A program made the translations under genes and the position numbers. Below, in pieces: positions 24,011 through 31,602 of a stretch of 33,502 bases of DNA. Source of the stretch: Bryobacterales bacterium (GTDB taxonomy: Bacteria; Acidobacteriota; Terriglobia; Bryobacterales; Bryobacteraceae); NCBI GenBank assembly GCA_016789785.1, contig JAEUQE010000079.1:1-33502 (forward strand). Direction: 5' to 3'. Positions within the stretch are counted from its first letter, which is position 1. Every line of letters starts with the position of its first letter. The notes under the pieces were generated by a model. The model saw nothing but the letters and a program-made list of their open reading frames with translations, had not been told where the DNA came from and searched no databases.

Positions 24011-25279
24011 ATGCCTTTCAGGACTGCCCCAATCAAAGCTACGCACATTCCCCACCTCGCGGCGGCGCCTACCCTTCTGTTCCTCCTGGCTGTAGCTAGC
24101 CCATGCGCGGACCTCACTTTGGAAATGGCGCTCGCCCTGGCGGCGGAGAATAATCCACAACTCAACGCGGCTGCGGCACAAGTGGCGGCAGCAAGCGCTG
24201 GAATCACGACCGCGAAGGCCTATCCGAATCCCGAGGTGGCCATGATGGCGGGGCGTCAGACCATCGCGGCTCCGGGCAACATTAACGGTATGGTGCACTC
24301 GTACAGTCTCACCCAACCCTTGGAACTCGGGGCGCTGCGTCCGACGCGGCTCGAATATGCGCAACGCGGACGCGAGAGCAGCGAGCGCTCTCTGGCGGAG
24401 ATCCGTCTTGCGGTACTTTCGGCCGTCAGACGGACATTCTTCCAGGCTCTGCGAAAACGCGCAGAGATCGATCTTCTCCTGGAGAATCTGCGGTTGGTCG
24501 AAGAACTTCGCAAGCGCATTCAAGTCCGTGTGGACGTGGGCGAGGCGGGACGTCTGGAACTGATTCGTGCCGATGCCGAAGTCACCACCTCGCGCACCGC
24601 GGTGAACAACGCCCGGCTGCAATCCATTGCCGCATTGGCCCAATTGCGAGCGGCCATCGGAGCTTCCGTGGACCCTGATGCTACCCCGTCGGGTACGCTC
24701 GATCCCGAGGCGGATCTGCCATCTCTCGACCGTTTGCGCGTCGAGGTGCTACAGCGTCATCCGTCCCTGGCCTTGGGCCGCGCCGAAGTAAGACGCGCCG
24801 AGGCGAGGCTCGCCATGGAGACCGCGATGCGCCGTCCGCAGCCAGCCTTGCGCGCCGAAATCGACCAGCCTCCAGATAGCCCGACCTATCGCGTCGGCAT
24901 CGCGATTCCACTTCCAGTCTGGAACAAGCGCGAAGGTCCCATCGCCGAGGCCTCGGCCCTGGTCACGCAGGCGAATGCGCTGGCTCGCAGCCGGCAACTT
25001 CTCCTGATCGCCGCGCTCGAAAGCGCCTTCGGACGATATCAGGAAGCTAGCCAGCAACTTGCTTCTCTCGCGCAAGGGCCGCTGCGCGAAGCCGAAGAAG
25101 CTGTACGCATCGCACAGACCGCTTATCAACTCGGCGAGCGCGGAATTCTGGAGGTGTTGGATGCCCAGCGCGTTCTTCGTACTGTGCGCCTGGATTATCT
25201 GAATGCGCAGTACGATCGCCAGGCGGCTCTGATCGATCTCGACGAATTGCGAGCGGTGGAACTGCGGAGGATCCCATGA
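24011..25279 (+). CDS. TolC family outer-membrane factor of an RND efflux system
   Basis: A 422-residue protein with a signal peptide (MPFRTAPIKATHIPH...LLFLLAVASPCA). Two long alpha-hairpin repeats characteristic of TolC/CzcC follow: LTLEMALALAAENNPQLNAAA, GELGALRP-type loops, RLELIRADAEV, and the second repeat with LGERGILEVLDAQRVLRTVR. It forms the outer-membrane channel for the following two proteins. ATG 24011 is preferred over TTG 24005, which lacks a better ribosome site. Its stop overlaps the next gene by 4 bp. The 248 bp upstream hold no convincing promoter. Confidence 0.9.
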   Translation: MPFRTAPIKATHIPHLAAAPTLLFLLAVASPCADLTLEMALALAAENNPQLNAAAAQVAAASAGITTAKAYPNPEVAMMAGRQTIAAPGNINGMVHSYSLTQPLELGALRPTRLEYAQRGRESSERSLAEIRLAVLSAVRRTFFQALRKRAEIDLLLENLRLVEELRKRIQVRVDVGEAGRLELIRADAEVTTSRTAVNNARLQSIAALAQLRAAIGASVDPDATPSGTLDPEADLPSLDRLRVEVLQRHPSLALGRAEVRRAEARLAMETAMRRPQPALRAEIDQPPDSPTYRVGIAIPLPVWNKREGPIAEASALVTQANALARSRQLLLIAALESAFGRYQEASQQLASLAQGPLREAEEAVRIAQTAYQLGERGILEVLDAQRVLRTVRLDYLNAQYDRQAALIDLDELRAVELRRIP

Positions 25280-26460
25280 CAATGCTGCCCACAGGGCGAT
25301 CCGGATTATGGATCACGTTGATCATCGTGGTGCTACTGGTTGGCTGTAAGCAGCAGGTGGTGGAGAAGCCCGCGGAGTCCAAGGCTCAGGAGACGGTGTC
25401 GGATCCGATGGAGATCAAGACGCCGCCACAGATGCGTGGTGCGCTCAAGCTTGGCGAGGCCACGTGGGCCGAAGTCGGCACGAATGTCACTGTGGCCGCG
25501 CATGTGGAAGTGGATGAAACCCGCGTGACGCGAGTCGGTGCACCCGTGATGGGGCGAATCAGTTCTCTTGCGGTCCGGGAGGGACAAGAGGTGCAGCGCG
25601 GGCAGTTACTCGCGCTGCTGACCAGCACGGGACTATCCGATGCCCAACTCTCCTTTCTGAAAGCGCTCTCGCAGAAACAGGTAGCACAGCGCGCCGTGGA
25701 TCGCGCGCAGCTTCTGTTGCGGGGCGACGTCATCGGCGTAGCTGAGTTGCAGCGGCGCGAGTCCGAGTTTGCGCAGGCAACGGCGGAGCTTGACGCTGCG
25801 CATGACCAGTTGATTCTTCTCGGCATGCCGGATGAAGCCATCAGCGAGTTGCAGCGCACTCGCAGCATGAACTCGGTGTCGCGCATTGTGGCGAGCATGG
25901 ACGGCACGGTGCTGGATCGGAGAATCACGCTCGGACAAGTAGTGCAGCCTGCTGACACCGCGTTCGAGATCGCCGATCTTTCGCACCTGTGGATGCTGGC
26001 CGATGTGCCCGAAACCAACGCGGGGCATCTTGCGGAGGGTCAGGCGGTGGAGGCGCAGATTGCGGCGCTTCCTGGAGCGACGATTCATGGCAAGCTCAGC
26101 TTCGTCAGCGCGACGGTGAATCCGGAAACACGGACCGTGCGCGTGCGCATGGATCTGCCAAATCCGAAACGGCGGTTCAAGCCCGCCATGCTCGCCACGA
26201 TGGTGCTGAAGGAGCATACCGAGCGCAGGCAGATGGTGCCGCTTTCGGCGATTGTCCGCGAAGGCAACACCGAGTATTTGTTCGTGCAGCGCGCGAACGA
26301 GACCTTCGTGCTTCGTGAAGTTCAGTTCGGTGTGGAGATCGGCGGCCGGCGGGAAGTTCTGAACGGACTGAAGCCGGGCGAGAGCATCGTGCTGGATGGC
26401 GCGTTCCACCTGAACAATGAGCGCCGCCGCCGCGCGCAACGCGGAGTGGAGGGAAGTTAA
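25276..26460 (+). CDS. RND efflux periplasmic adaptor (membrane fusion protein), lipoprotein
   Basis: A 394-residue membrane fusion protein of the CusB/CzcB type. The N-terminus carries a lipobox LVGC (Cys24), so it is probably anchored in the inner membrane by lipid. A lipoyl/barrel-sandwich half (VGAPVMGRISSLAVREGQEVQRGQ) precedes an alpha-hairpin (LSDAQLSFLKALSQKQ ... ELDAAHDQLILLG), followed by the second half (IVASMDGTVLDRRITLGQVV), a beta-barrel (HLWMLADVPETN) and a membrane-proximal domain (VPLSAIVREGNTEYLFVQ). GGAGG at 25266-25270 supports the start. It links the RND pump to the TolC channel. Confidence 0.92.
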   Translation: MTMLPTGRSGLWITLIIVVLLVGCKQQVVEKPAESKAQETVSDPMEIKTPPQMRGALKLGEATWAEVGTNVTVAAHVEVDETRVTRVGAPVMGRISSLAVREGQEVQRGQLLALLTSTGLSDAQLSFLKALSQKQVAQRAVDRAQLLLRGDVIGVAELQRRESEFAQATAELDAAHDQLILLGMPDEAISELQRTRSMNSVSRIVASMDGTVLDRRITLGQVVQPADTAFEIADLSHLWMLADVPETNAGHLAEGQAVEAQIAALPGATIHGKLSFVSATVNPETRTVRVRMDLPNPKRRFKPAMLATMVLKEHTERRQMVPLSAIVREGNTEYLFVQRANETFVLREVQFGVEIGGRREVLNGLKPGESIVLDGAFHLNNERRRRAQRGVEGS

Positions 26461-29400
26461 GTGCTACCCGCGATTGTCCGTAGCGCGCTGGAACAGCGGA
26501 TTGTAATTGTGGTACTGGCGTTGATGGGGCTCGCGCTCGGCGTGGATGCGACCCGCAAGCTCTCCGTGGATGCTTTCCCTGATGTGACCAATGTGCAGGT
26601 GCAGGTGGCCACGGAAGTTCCCGGACGCTCGCCGGATGAAGTGGAGCGCATTGTCACCGTGCCCGTGGAAATCGGGATGACCGGGTTGCCGGGCATGACG
26701 GAGATGCGGTCACAGAATGAACCGGGCTTGTCGATTGTCACGCTCGTCTTTACTGACAGCACGCCCGTCTACTTTGCGCGGCAACTTGTCTCCGAACGTC
26801 TGGATGAAGTACGGAGCCGGATTCCCGCGGGGATTACGCCGGTGCTTGGGCCCGTTTCGACGGCGCTCAGCGAAGTCTATCAGTACACCATTGAGCGGCC
26901 CGATGATGGCGAGCGCGAACTCACCAAGGATGAGTTGGTGGAACGCCGCATCGTGCAGGATTGGGTAGCGCGTCCGCTGCTGCGGTCGATTCCCGGGGTG
27001 GCGGAGATCAACTCCACGGGCGGCTACGTGAAGCAGTATCAGGTGCTGGTGGACCCAATCAAGCTCCGCTACTACAAGGTCACGATCCACGACGTGCATG
27101 AAGCGCTCGCGCGGAACAACGCAAACTCGAGTGGGGGATTGCTGCCTCGTGGCCAGGAGATCTTCCTTGTTCGCGGCATCGGGCTGATCCGTAACCTGGA
27201 CGATATCCGCTCGGTGGTGTTGAAGGAAGTCGGCTCAACGCCTGTCTACATTCGCGACGTTGCGGAAGTACGGATCGGGGAAGAAGTGCGCTACGGCGCG
27301 ATGATCAAGGGCGGCTACACAGAGACTGTGGGCGGCATCGTGATGATGATTGCGAGCGGCAACGCGAAAGAAATTGTGCAGCGCGTGAAGGACCGCGTGG
27401 ACGAGATCAATTCGAAGAACATGCTGCCGGGCGGGTTGAAGATCGTTCCTTACTATGACCGCTCGCAACTTGTCGACGCGGCGCTCGCCACGGTGAGCAA
27501 GGTGCTGATCGAAGGCATTGTGCTGGTGGTGGTGATTCTGTTCCTGTTTCTTGGCGACCTGCGATCGAGCATCATCGTGATCGCGACCCTGGTTCTGACT
27601 CCCGGACTCACGTTCGTGGCGATGAACTATCTGGGGATGTCCGCCAACCTGATGTCGCTGGGGGGACTGGCAATCGCGATCGGCCTGATGATCGATGGGT
27701 CCGTAGTGGTGGTGGAGAACGCGTTTGCGAGACTGGGCCATCATCCCGGGGCGGACCGTCTGAAAGTGGTGCGCGAAGCCGTATTGGAAGTGGCCACGCC
27801 CGTGGTTTTCGGCATCTGCGTGATCATCATTGTCTTTCTACCGCTGATGACGCTCGAAGACATGGAAGGCAAGATGTTCTCTCCGCTCGCCTACACGATT
27901 GCGATCGCGCTGGCGATCTCGCTGGTAATCTCGCTGACCTTATCACCCGTGCTTTCGCTGTTCCTGTTGCGCGGCGGCAATGAGCACGACACCATCCTGG
28001 TCCGTTTGCTGAAGCGGCCCTACGTCGCGGTTCTGCGCTGGGCCTGCCACAACGAGAAGAAGACGATCGCCGCAGCGTTGATTCTATTCGCGCTGACCAT
28101 GTCGCTCTTCCCCTACCTCGGCACGTCGTTCATACCGGAGATGAAGGAGGGCACGGTTTCTCCGAACGCGGACCGGGTGCCGAATATCTCGCTGGATGAG
28201 TCGATCAAGATGGAGATGCAGGCGCATCGTCTGGTGAAGACCGTGCCCGGGATTCAGTACGTGGTGTCGCGATTGGGCCGCGGCGAATCCCCAGTGGATC
28301 CGGCAGGCTACAACGAGACGGACATGATGGCGCAACTCAAGCCGGAAGCCGAGCGCGGCGGACGGACGCAGGATGAAATCGCCGATGAGATCCGCGGGAA
28401 GATCTCCACGTTACCCGGCGTGAATCTGGTGATGGCGCAACCGATCTCTGATCGTGTGGATGAAATGGTGACCGGCGTTCGCGCCGACGTTGCGGTGAAG
28501 ATCTTTGGCGATGATTTGGATGAGTTGATCGCCAAGGGGAATGAGGTGGCGCGAGTGGCAGGCGCGATTCGCGGGGTCGCCGACATCAAGGTGGACCGTG
28601 TGACGGGGCAGCAGAATCTCACCATCACCATTGACCGCCAGGCGATCGCCCGGCACGGGCTGAACGCCGCCCATGTGCATGACGTGATTGAGGCAGCAGT
28701 GGGCGGGAGGCTGGCCACGGAGATTTACGAAGGGGAACGCCGGTTCCAATGCGTGGTTCGCTACCCGGAGGCTTTGCGGAACAGCATTCGGGACATTCAG
28801 GCAATCCTGTTGACGGGTCCCGATGGGGCGCAGATTCCGCTGGGTAGTCTGGCGCGGGTGGAGGTTCTGGAAGGTGCATCGCAGATCAAGCGGGAGATGG
28901 CGAAGCGGCGCATTGTAGTGGGCGTCAACGTGCGCGATCGGGACCTGGGCGGTTTCGTCGCGGAACTGCAGGAGAAGGTGCAGCGTGAAGTGCGATTGCC
29001 GGCGGGCTACTACTACGAGTGGGGTGGGCAGTTTCAGAACATGCAGCGCGCCCGCAGTCACTTGATTGTGATTGTGCCGATTACGATCGGCCTGATCTTC
29101 TTCCTGCTCTTTCTGCTGTTCCGGTCGTTGGGCTTTGCGGCACTGATCATCATGGTGCTGCCGTTCGCGTCGATCGGCGGAGTGGCGGCGCTCTACTTCA
29201 GCGGCGAGTATCTCTCCGTGCCCGCGTCGGTGGGATTCATCGCGCTGTGGGGCATCGCTGTGTTGAACGGCGTGGTGCTGGTGTCGTGTATCCGAGGTCT
29301 GCGGGAAGAAGGAATGAGCCGGCGGCAGGCGCTGATCGAAGCGGGCAAACAGCGGTTCCGTCCGGTGATGATGACGGCGACCGTTGCTGCTTTGGGTCTG

Positions 29401-29586
29401 GTGCCGTTTCTGTTTGCGACGGGGCCGGGATCGGAAGTGCAGCGGCCACTGGCAGTGGTGGTGATCGGAGGATTGATCTCGTCGACGCTGCTCACGCTGG
29501 TGGTGGTGCCGGCGCTGTATCGCTACTTCGACCATCAGCCTGAGGAGTTTGGGGAGCCGCAGCGTATGGCGGCGGTGATGCAGTAG
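26461..29586 (+). CDS. Heavy-metal-type (HME) RND permease, CzcA/CusA family
   Basis: A 1041-residue inner-membrane pump with 12 helices and two large periplasmic loops, driven by protons. Typical HME-RND features are FPDVTNVQVQVATEVPGRS, PVEIGMTGLPGM, FVAMNYLGMSANLMSLGGLAI and GFIALWGIAVLNGVVLVSCI. The helix 4 signature reads IAIGLMIDGSVVVVEN: Asp412 and Glu419 are present but the CzcA Asp402 equivalent is Ala406, as in CusA. The CusA methionine triad is not conserved: the segments ETDMMAQLKP and RVDEMVTG carry other residues at those positions. The metal is therefore uncertain. GTG start with GGAGGG at 26448-26453; the gene begins right after the upstream stop. Confidence 0.93.
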   Translation: MLPAIVRSALEQRIVIVVLALMGLALGVDATRKLSVDAFPDVTNVQVQVATEVPGRSPDEVERIVTVPVEIGMTGLPGMTEMRSQNEPGLSIVTLVFTDSTPVYFARQLVSERLDEVRSRIPAGITPVLGPVSTALSEVYQYTIERPDDGERELTKDELVERRIVQDWVARPLLRSIPGVAEINSTGGYVKQYQVLVDPIKLRYYKVTIHDVHEALARNNANSSGGLLPRGQEIFLVRGIGLIRNLDDIRSVVLKEVGSTPVYIRDVAEVRIGEEVRYGAMIKGGYTETVGGIVMMIASGNAKEIVQRVKDRVDEINSKNMLPGGLKIVPYYDRSQLVDAALATVSKVLIEGIVLVVVILFLFLGDLRSSIIVIATLVLTPGLTFVAMNYLGMSANLMSLGGLAIAIGLMIDGSVVVVENAFARLGHHPGADRLKVVREAVLEVATPVVFGICVIIIVFLPLMTLEDMEGKMFSPLAYTIAIALAISLVISLTLSPVLSLFLLRGGNEHDTILVRLLKRPYVAVLRWACHNEKKTIAAALILFALTMSLFPYLGTSFIPEMKEGTVSPNADRVPNISLDESIKMEMQAHRLVKTVPGIQYVVSRLGRGESPVDPAGYNETDMMAQLKPEAERGGRTQDEIADEIRGKISTLPGVNLVMAQPISDRVDEMVTGVRADVAVKIFGDDLDELIAKGNEVARVAGAIRGVADIKVDRVTGQQNLTITIDRQAIARHGLNAAHVHDVIEAAVGGRLATEIYEGERRFQCVVRYPEALRNSIRDIQAILLTGPDGAQIPLGSLARVEVLEGASQIKREMAKRRIVVGVNVRDRDLGGFVAELQEKVQREVRLPAGYYYEWGGQFQNMQRARSHLIVIVPITIGLIFFLLFLLFRSLGFAALIIMVLPFASIGGVAALYFSGEYLSVPASVGFIALWGIAVLNGVVLVSCIRGLREEGMSRRQALIEAGKQRFRPVMMTATVAALGLVPFLFATGPGSEVQRPLAVVVIGGLISSTLLTLVVVPALYRYFDHQPEEFGEPQRMAAVMQ

Positions 29587-29779
29587 AGCGCTCCACCTCA
29601 CTCAATCCCAGCCGCCGCCAAGATGCTCGATTGAACGTCCGGATCGGCAATGATCGCGAGTTTCGGTGACGGGTTTCCCCAAGGCACGCATCGATACTAC
29701 CAAGACAGGATCGTTCTCCGAGCACCAAGAGGCTCCCTCCGCGCGAGATGCGTCATCATGAATCGAGGGACTCAAACCG

Positions 29780-30148
29780 ATGCAAATCATCGAAGTGCCG
29801 GGGCTTCCGGCGAACAACACGACCTATTCGCAGGCGGTGCGAATGGGTGGTCTGGTCTATGTTTCCGGCCAATTGGGAATGGTGCCTGGAGAGGGCCGGC
29901 TCGCCGAGGGAGGCATCGCGGCCCAAACGAAGCAAGCCATTGAGAACCTGGGCAGGATTCTCGACGCCGCGGGATCGTCGTTGCAGCGCGTGGGCAAAGT
30001 GAACATCTACATTACGGACTTCCGGCTGCTTGCGGAGATGAACGTGGTGTTCGCACAATACTTCCCGCAACGGCCCGCAAAGACCACCGTCGAGATCACG
30101 GCGCTCGACCGTGGAGCGCTGATCGAGATCGAGGTCATCGCGGAGTAG
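29780..30148 (+). CDS. RidA/YjgF family protein with Lys in place of the catalytic Arg
   Basis: A 122-residue protein matching RidA across its length: YSQAVRMGGLVYVSGQL, AAQTKQAIENLGRILDAAG, VGKVNIYITDF, MNVVFAQYFP, PAKTTVEI and GALIEIEVIA. RidA enzymes hydrolyse reactive enamines and imines released by PLP enzymes. In active members the PARSTV loop holds an Arg that binds the substrate carboxylate; here the loop is PAKTTV with Lys101. The protein may therefore be a non-canonical RidA subfamily member with a different or no deaminase activity. GAGGGA at 29765-29770 supports the start. Confidence 0.9.
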   Translation: MQIIEVPGLPANNTTYSQAVRMGGLVYVSGQLGMVPGEGRLAEGGIAAQTKQAIENLGRILDAAGSSLQRVGKVNIYITDFRLLAEMNVVFAQYFPQRPAKTTVEITALDRGALIEIEVIAE

Positions 30149-30164
30149 CGGGTGATGATCCCGC
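30148..30164 (+). terminator. Short hairpin after the RidA-like gene
   Basis: GCGGG (30148-30152) pairs with CCCGC (30160-30164), followed by a small stem GGCT/AGCC at 30166-30176. No T-tract, so weak evidence for termination. Confidence 0.2.
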
Positions 30165-30238
30165 CGGCTCTGAGCCAGTAAATTCTCCCTCAAAAAACTG
30201 CCAGAACTGCCGAAGAGTCACGCAAAGGACGATTGCAC

Positions 30239-30472
30239 ATGAACGTATACGCTGCAGGTCTGGAAGGGCTTCAGCGCGCCGAAGCCAAGTTGGAGAAGAC
30301 CGCCACCAGGGTGGCCAACTTTGCCGGATCGCTGGATCAGCCGCAGGACGTCGTGGATCTCAGCCAGGAGGCCGTGGCGATGGTAGCTGCCGAGACTGGT
30401 TTCAAAGCCAGTTTGAAAGCGATCGAGACCATGGCCGAATTGCAGCAAGCGACGATCGATTTGATGGGATAG
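30239..30472 (+). CDS. Mini flagellar-rod-like protein (N- and C-terminal helices only)
   Basis: A 77-residue, almost all-helical protein. The first half MNVYAAGLEGLQRAEAKLEK and TATRVANFA resembles the N-terminal helix of flagellar rod and hook proteins (ASGLxxAxxxLxxTAxNxAN). The second half DVVDLSQEAVAMVAAETGFKASLKAIETM resembles their C-terminal helix (DVDLAEEMVxLIxAQxAYEANxKVIxTADEM). The central domain is missing, leaving only SLDQPQ between them. AAAGGA at 30224-30229 supports the ATG. No flagellar genes lie nearby; a helical assembly or a decayed rod gene are both possible. Confidence 0.6.
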   Translation: MNVYAAGLEGLQRAEAKLEKTATRVANFAGSLDQPQDVVDLSQEAVAMVAAETGFKASLKAIETMAELQQATIDLMG

Positions 30473-30515
30473 CACCCAGAACTGTCAGAACACTTCGACC
30501 CTGCGAGATTGCTAA

Positions 30516-30541
30516 GCTCATGACTACCGAAGGTCATGAGC
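30516..30541 (+). promoter_or_regulatory. Perfect 9-bp inverted repeat upstream of nurA
   Basis: GCTCATGAC (30516-30524) and GTCATGAGC (30533-30541) are perfect inverted repeats separated by 8 bases, centred 60 bp before the nurA ATG. A TTTTT run starts 13 bases later (30554), too far for a standard terminator. It is a candidate operator for the repair operon. Confidence 0.45.
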
Positions 30542-30588
30542 CCTGCCAGCGCCGTTTTTCCACTTACTGACCGGAGTGCGCCACGCCG

Positions 30589-31602
30589 ATGACCCACCGC
30601 GGCCCGAAGCGTGTTTTCGGCAGGATGCAACTGCGCCTCGATCCCTGGCAGCCCGAGTTCGGCCCGGAGTTCGGACCTCTCGAAGATCTGCCTGCGGAGA
30701 GCGACGAATCCGTGGACACCGCGGTGGAACGGGAAGCCGAGTCGTGGTCCGCGATTGATGCCTCGCCACTCCCCGAACCGCCAGGGCAGCTGTGGCTGAT
30801 TGACGGCGTACGGCGTTTGGAAGCACGCGTCACGGTGAAGCTCGACGGCCACTATTCGCAAGGAGCATTCGGCGCATACGCCGTTGGCGCGGTTCTGTTG
30901 ACTGCGCAGCAGGCGGGGTTCGAGCGTCTGATCAGGGGACGCATCCTCGCGCTGACGTCGGCGGAACAACTTCAGAATGCTGTGGAGGTGTCCGCAGGGC
31001 TATCGTACGTGCCGGTTCGAGTTGCTGGTGCGGAACCGGATGCCGCGGTGCACGCCATTCACGGAGAGATGCGCCGGGCTGAGGAGGCGCTCGCCCGAGA
31101 GATCTCCGATCAGCCTGGACGGCTGGTGATTGTGGATGGCCCACTGACCTTCGAAGAGCACACGCGAGGCGCCGCGGTAGGCTACATCAAGCGGGTCATG
31201 AAGACGTATCTTACTGGCGCGCATCTCGAGTTGTTGACCAGACTCCAGCCGGGACAGCGCACTCCATTGTTCGCTCTGCGTGGTTCGCAGCGATTCTCGC
31301 GCATCGCATGGTTTCTGCGGCTCACGGCGCCACGACGCGGCGATTCGGAATTCTCGGGCATCGTGCGGCTGGAGGTGGCCGAAGCCGTGGGTGTCGAACG
31401 TGCGCGCGAACTCGCCGGCGCCTGTGGGGCGATGCTGCCTCCATTGAAAGCGCGCCGCGGACTGGATCAACGCGCACCGCAGAACCTGCTGCCGATTAGC
31501 GCTTTGGAACGCCACTTACGGCACCGGCTGGGCGATGAACGTGTCATCCGGCGGCGCATCGAATCTTTTCTCATGAGGGAGGCCCATGCAAGCGGCGAAT
31601 GA
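30589..31602 (+). CDS. nurA: NurA-like 5'-3' nuclease of a HerA-NurA pair
   Basis: A 337-residue protein. The NurA nuclease domain is recognisable from WLIDGVRRLEARV (Asp72 of the first catalytic motif), LVIVDGPLT (Asp183) and VGYIKRVMKTYL (Lys201), the usual order of acidic and basic residues in NurA. NurA forms a dimer on the HerA hexamer and resects DNA ends. The assignment is strengthened by the neighbours: herA overlaps its end by 17 bp and an SbcD/Mre11 gene follows. The N-terminal 60 residues are acidic and of low complexity. The start is uncertain: ATG 30589 has GGAG 12 bp upstream, ATG 30625 is an alternative. Confidence 0.78.
   Translation: MTHRGPKRVFGRMQLRLDPWQPEFGPEFGPLEDLPAESDESVDTAVEREAESWSAIDASPLPEPPGQLWLIDGVRRLEARVTVKLDGHYSQGAFGAYAVGAVLLTAQQAGFERLIRGRILALTSAEQLQNAVEVSAGLSYVPVRVAGAEPDAAVHAIHGEMRRAEEALAREISDQPGRLVIVDGPLTFEEHTRGAAVGYIKRVMKTYLTGAHLELLTRLQPGQRTPLFALRGSQRFSRIAWFLRLTAPRRGDSEFSGIVRLEVAEAVGVERARELAGACGAMLPPLKARRGLDQRAPQNLLPISALERHLRHRLGDERVIRRRIESFLMREAHASGE

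Noticed and set aside
28411..29601. Long minus-strand frame opposite the RND pump
   Set aside because: Low-complexity His/Arg-rich shadow of the pump coding strand.
30186..30205. Sigma-54-like TGGCAG-N4-TTGA on the minus strand
   Set aside because: It misses the TGC of the -12 element and points away from the rod-like gene.
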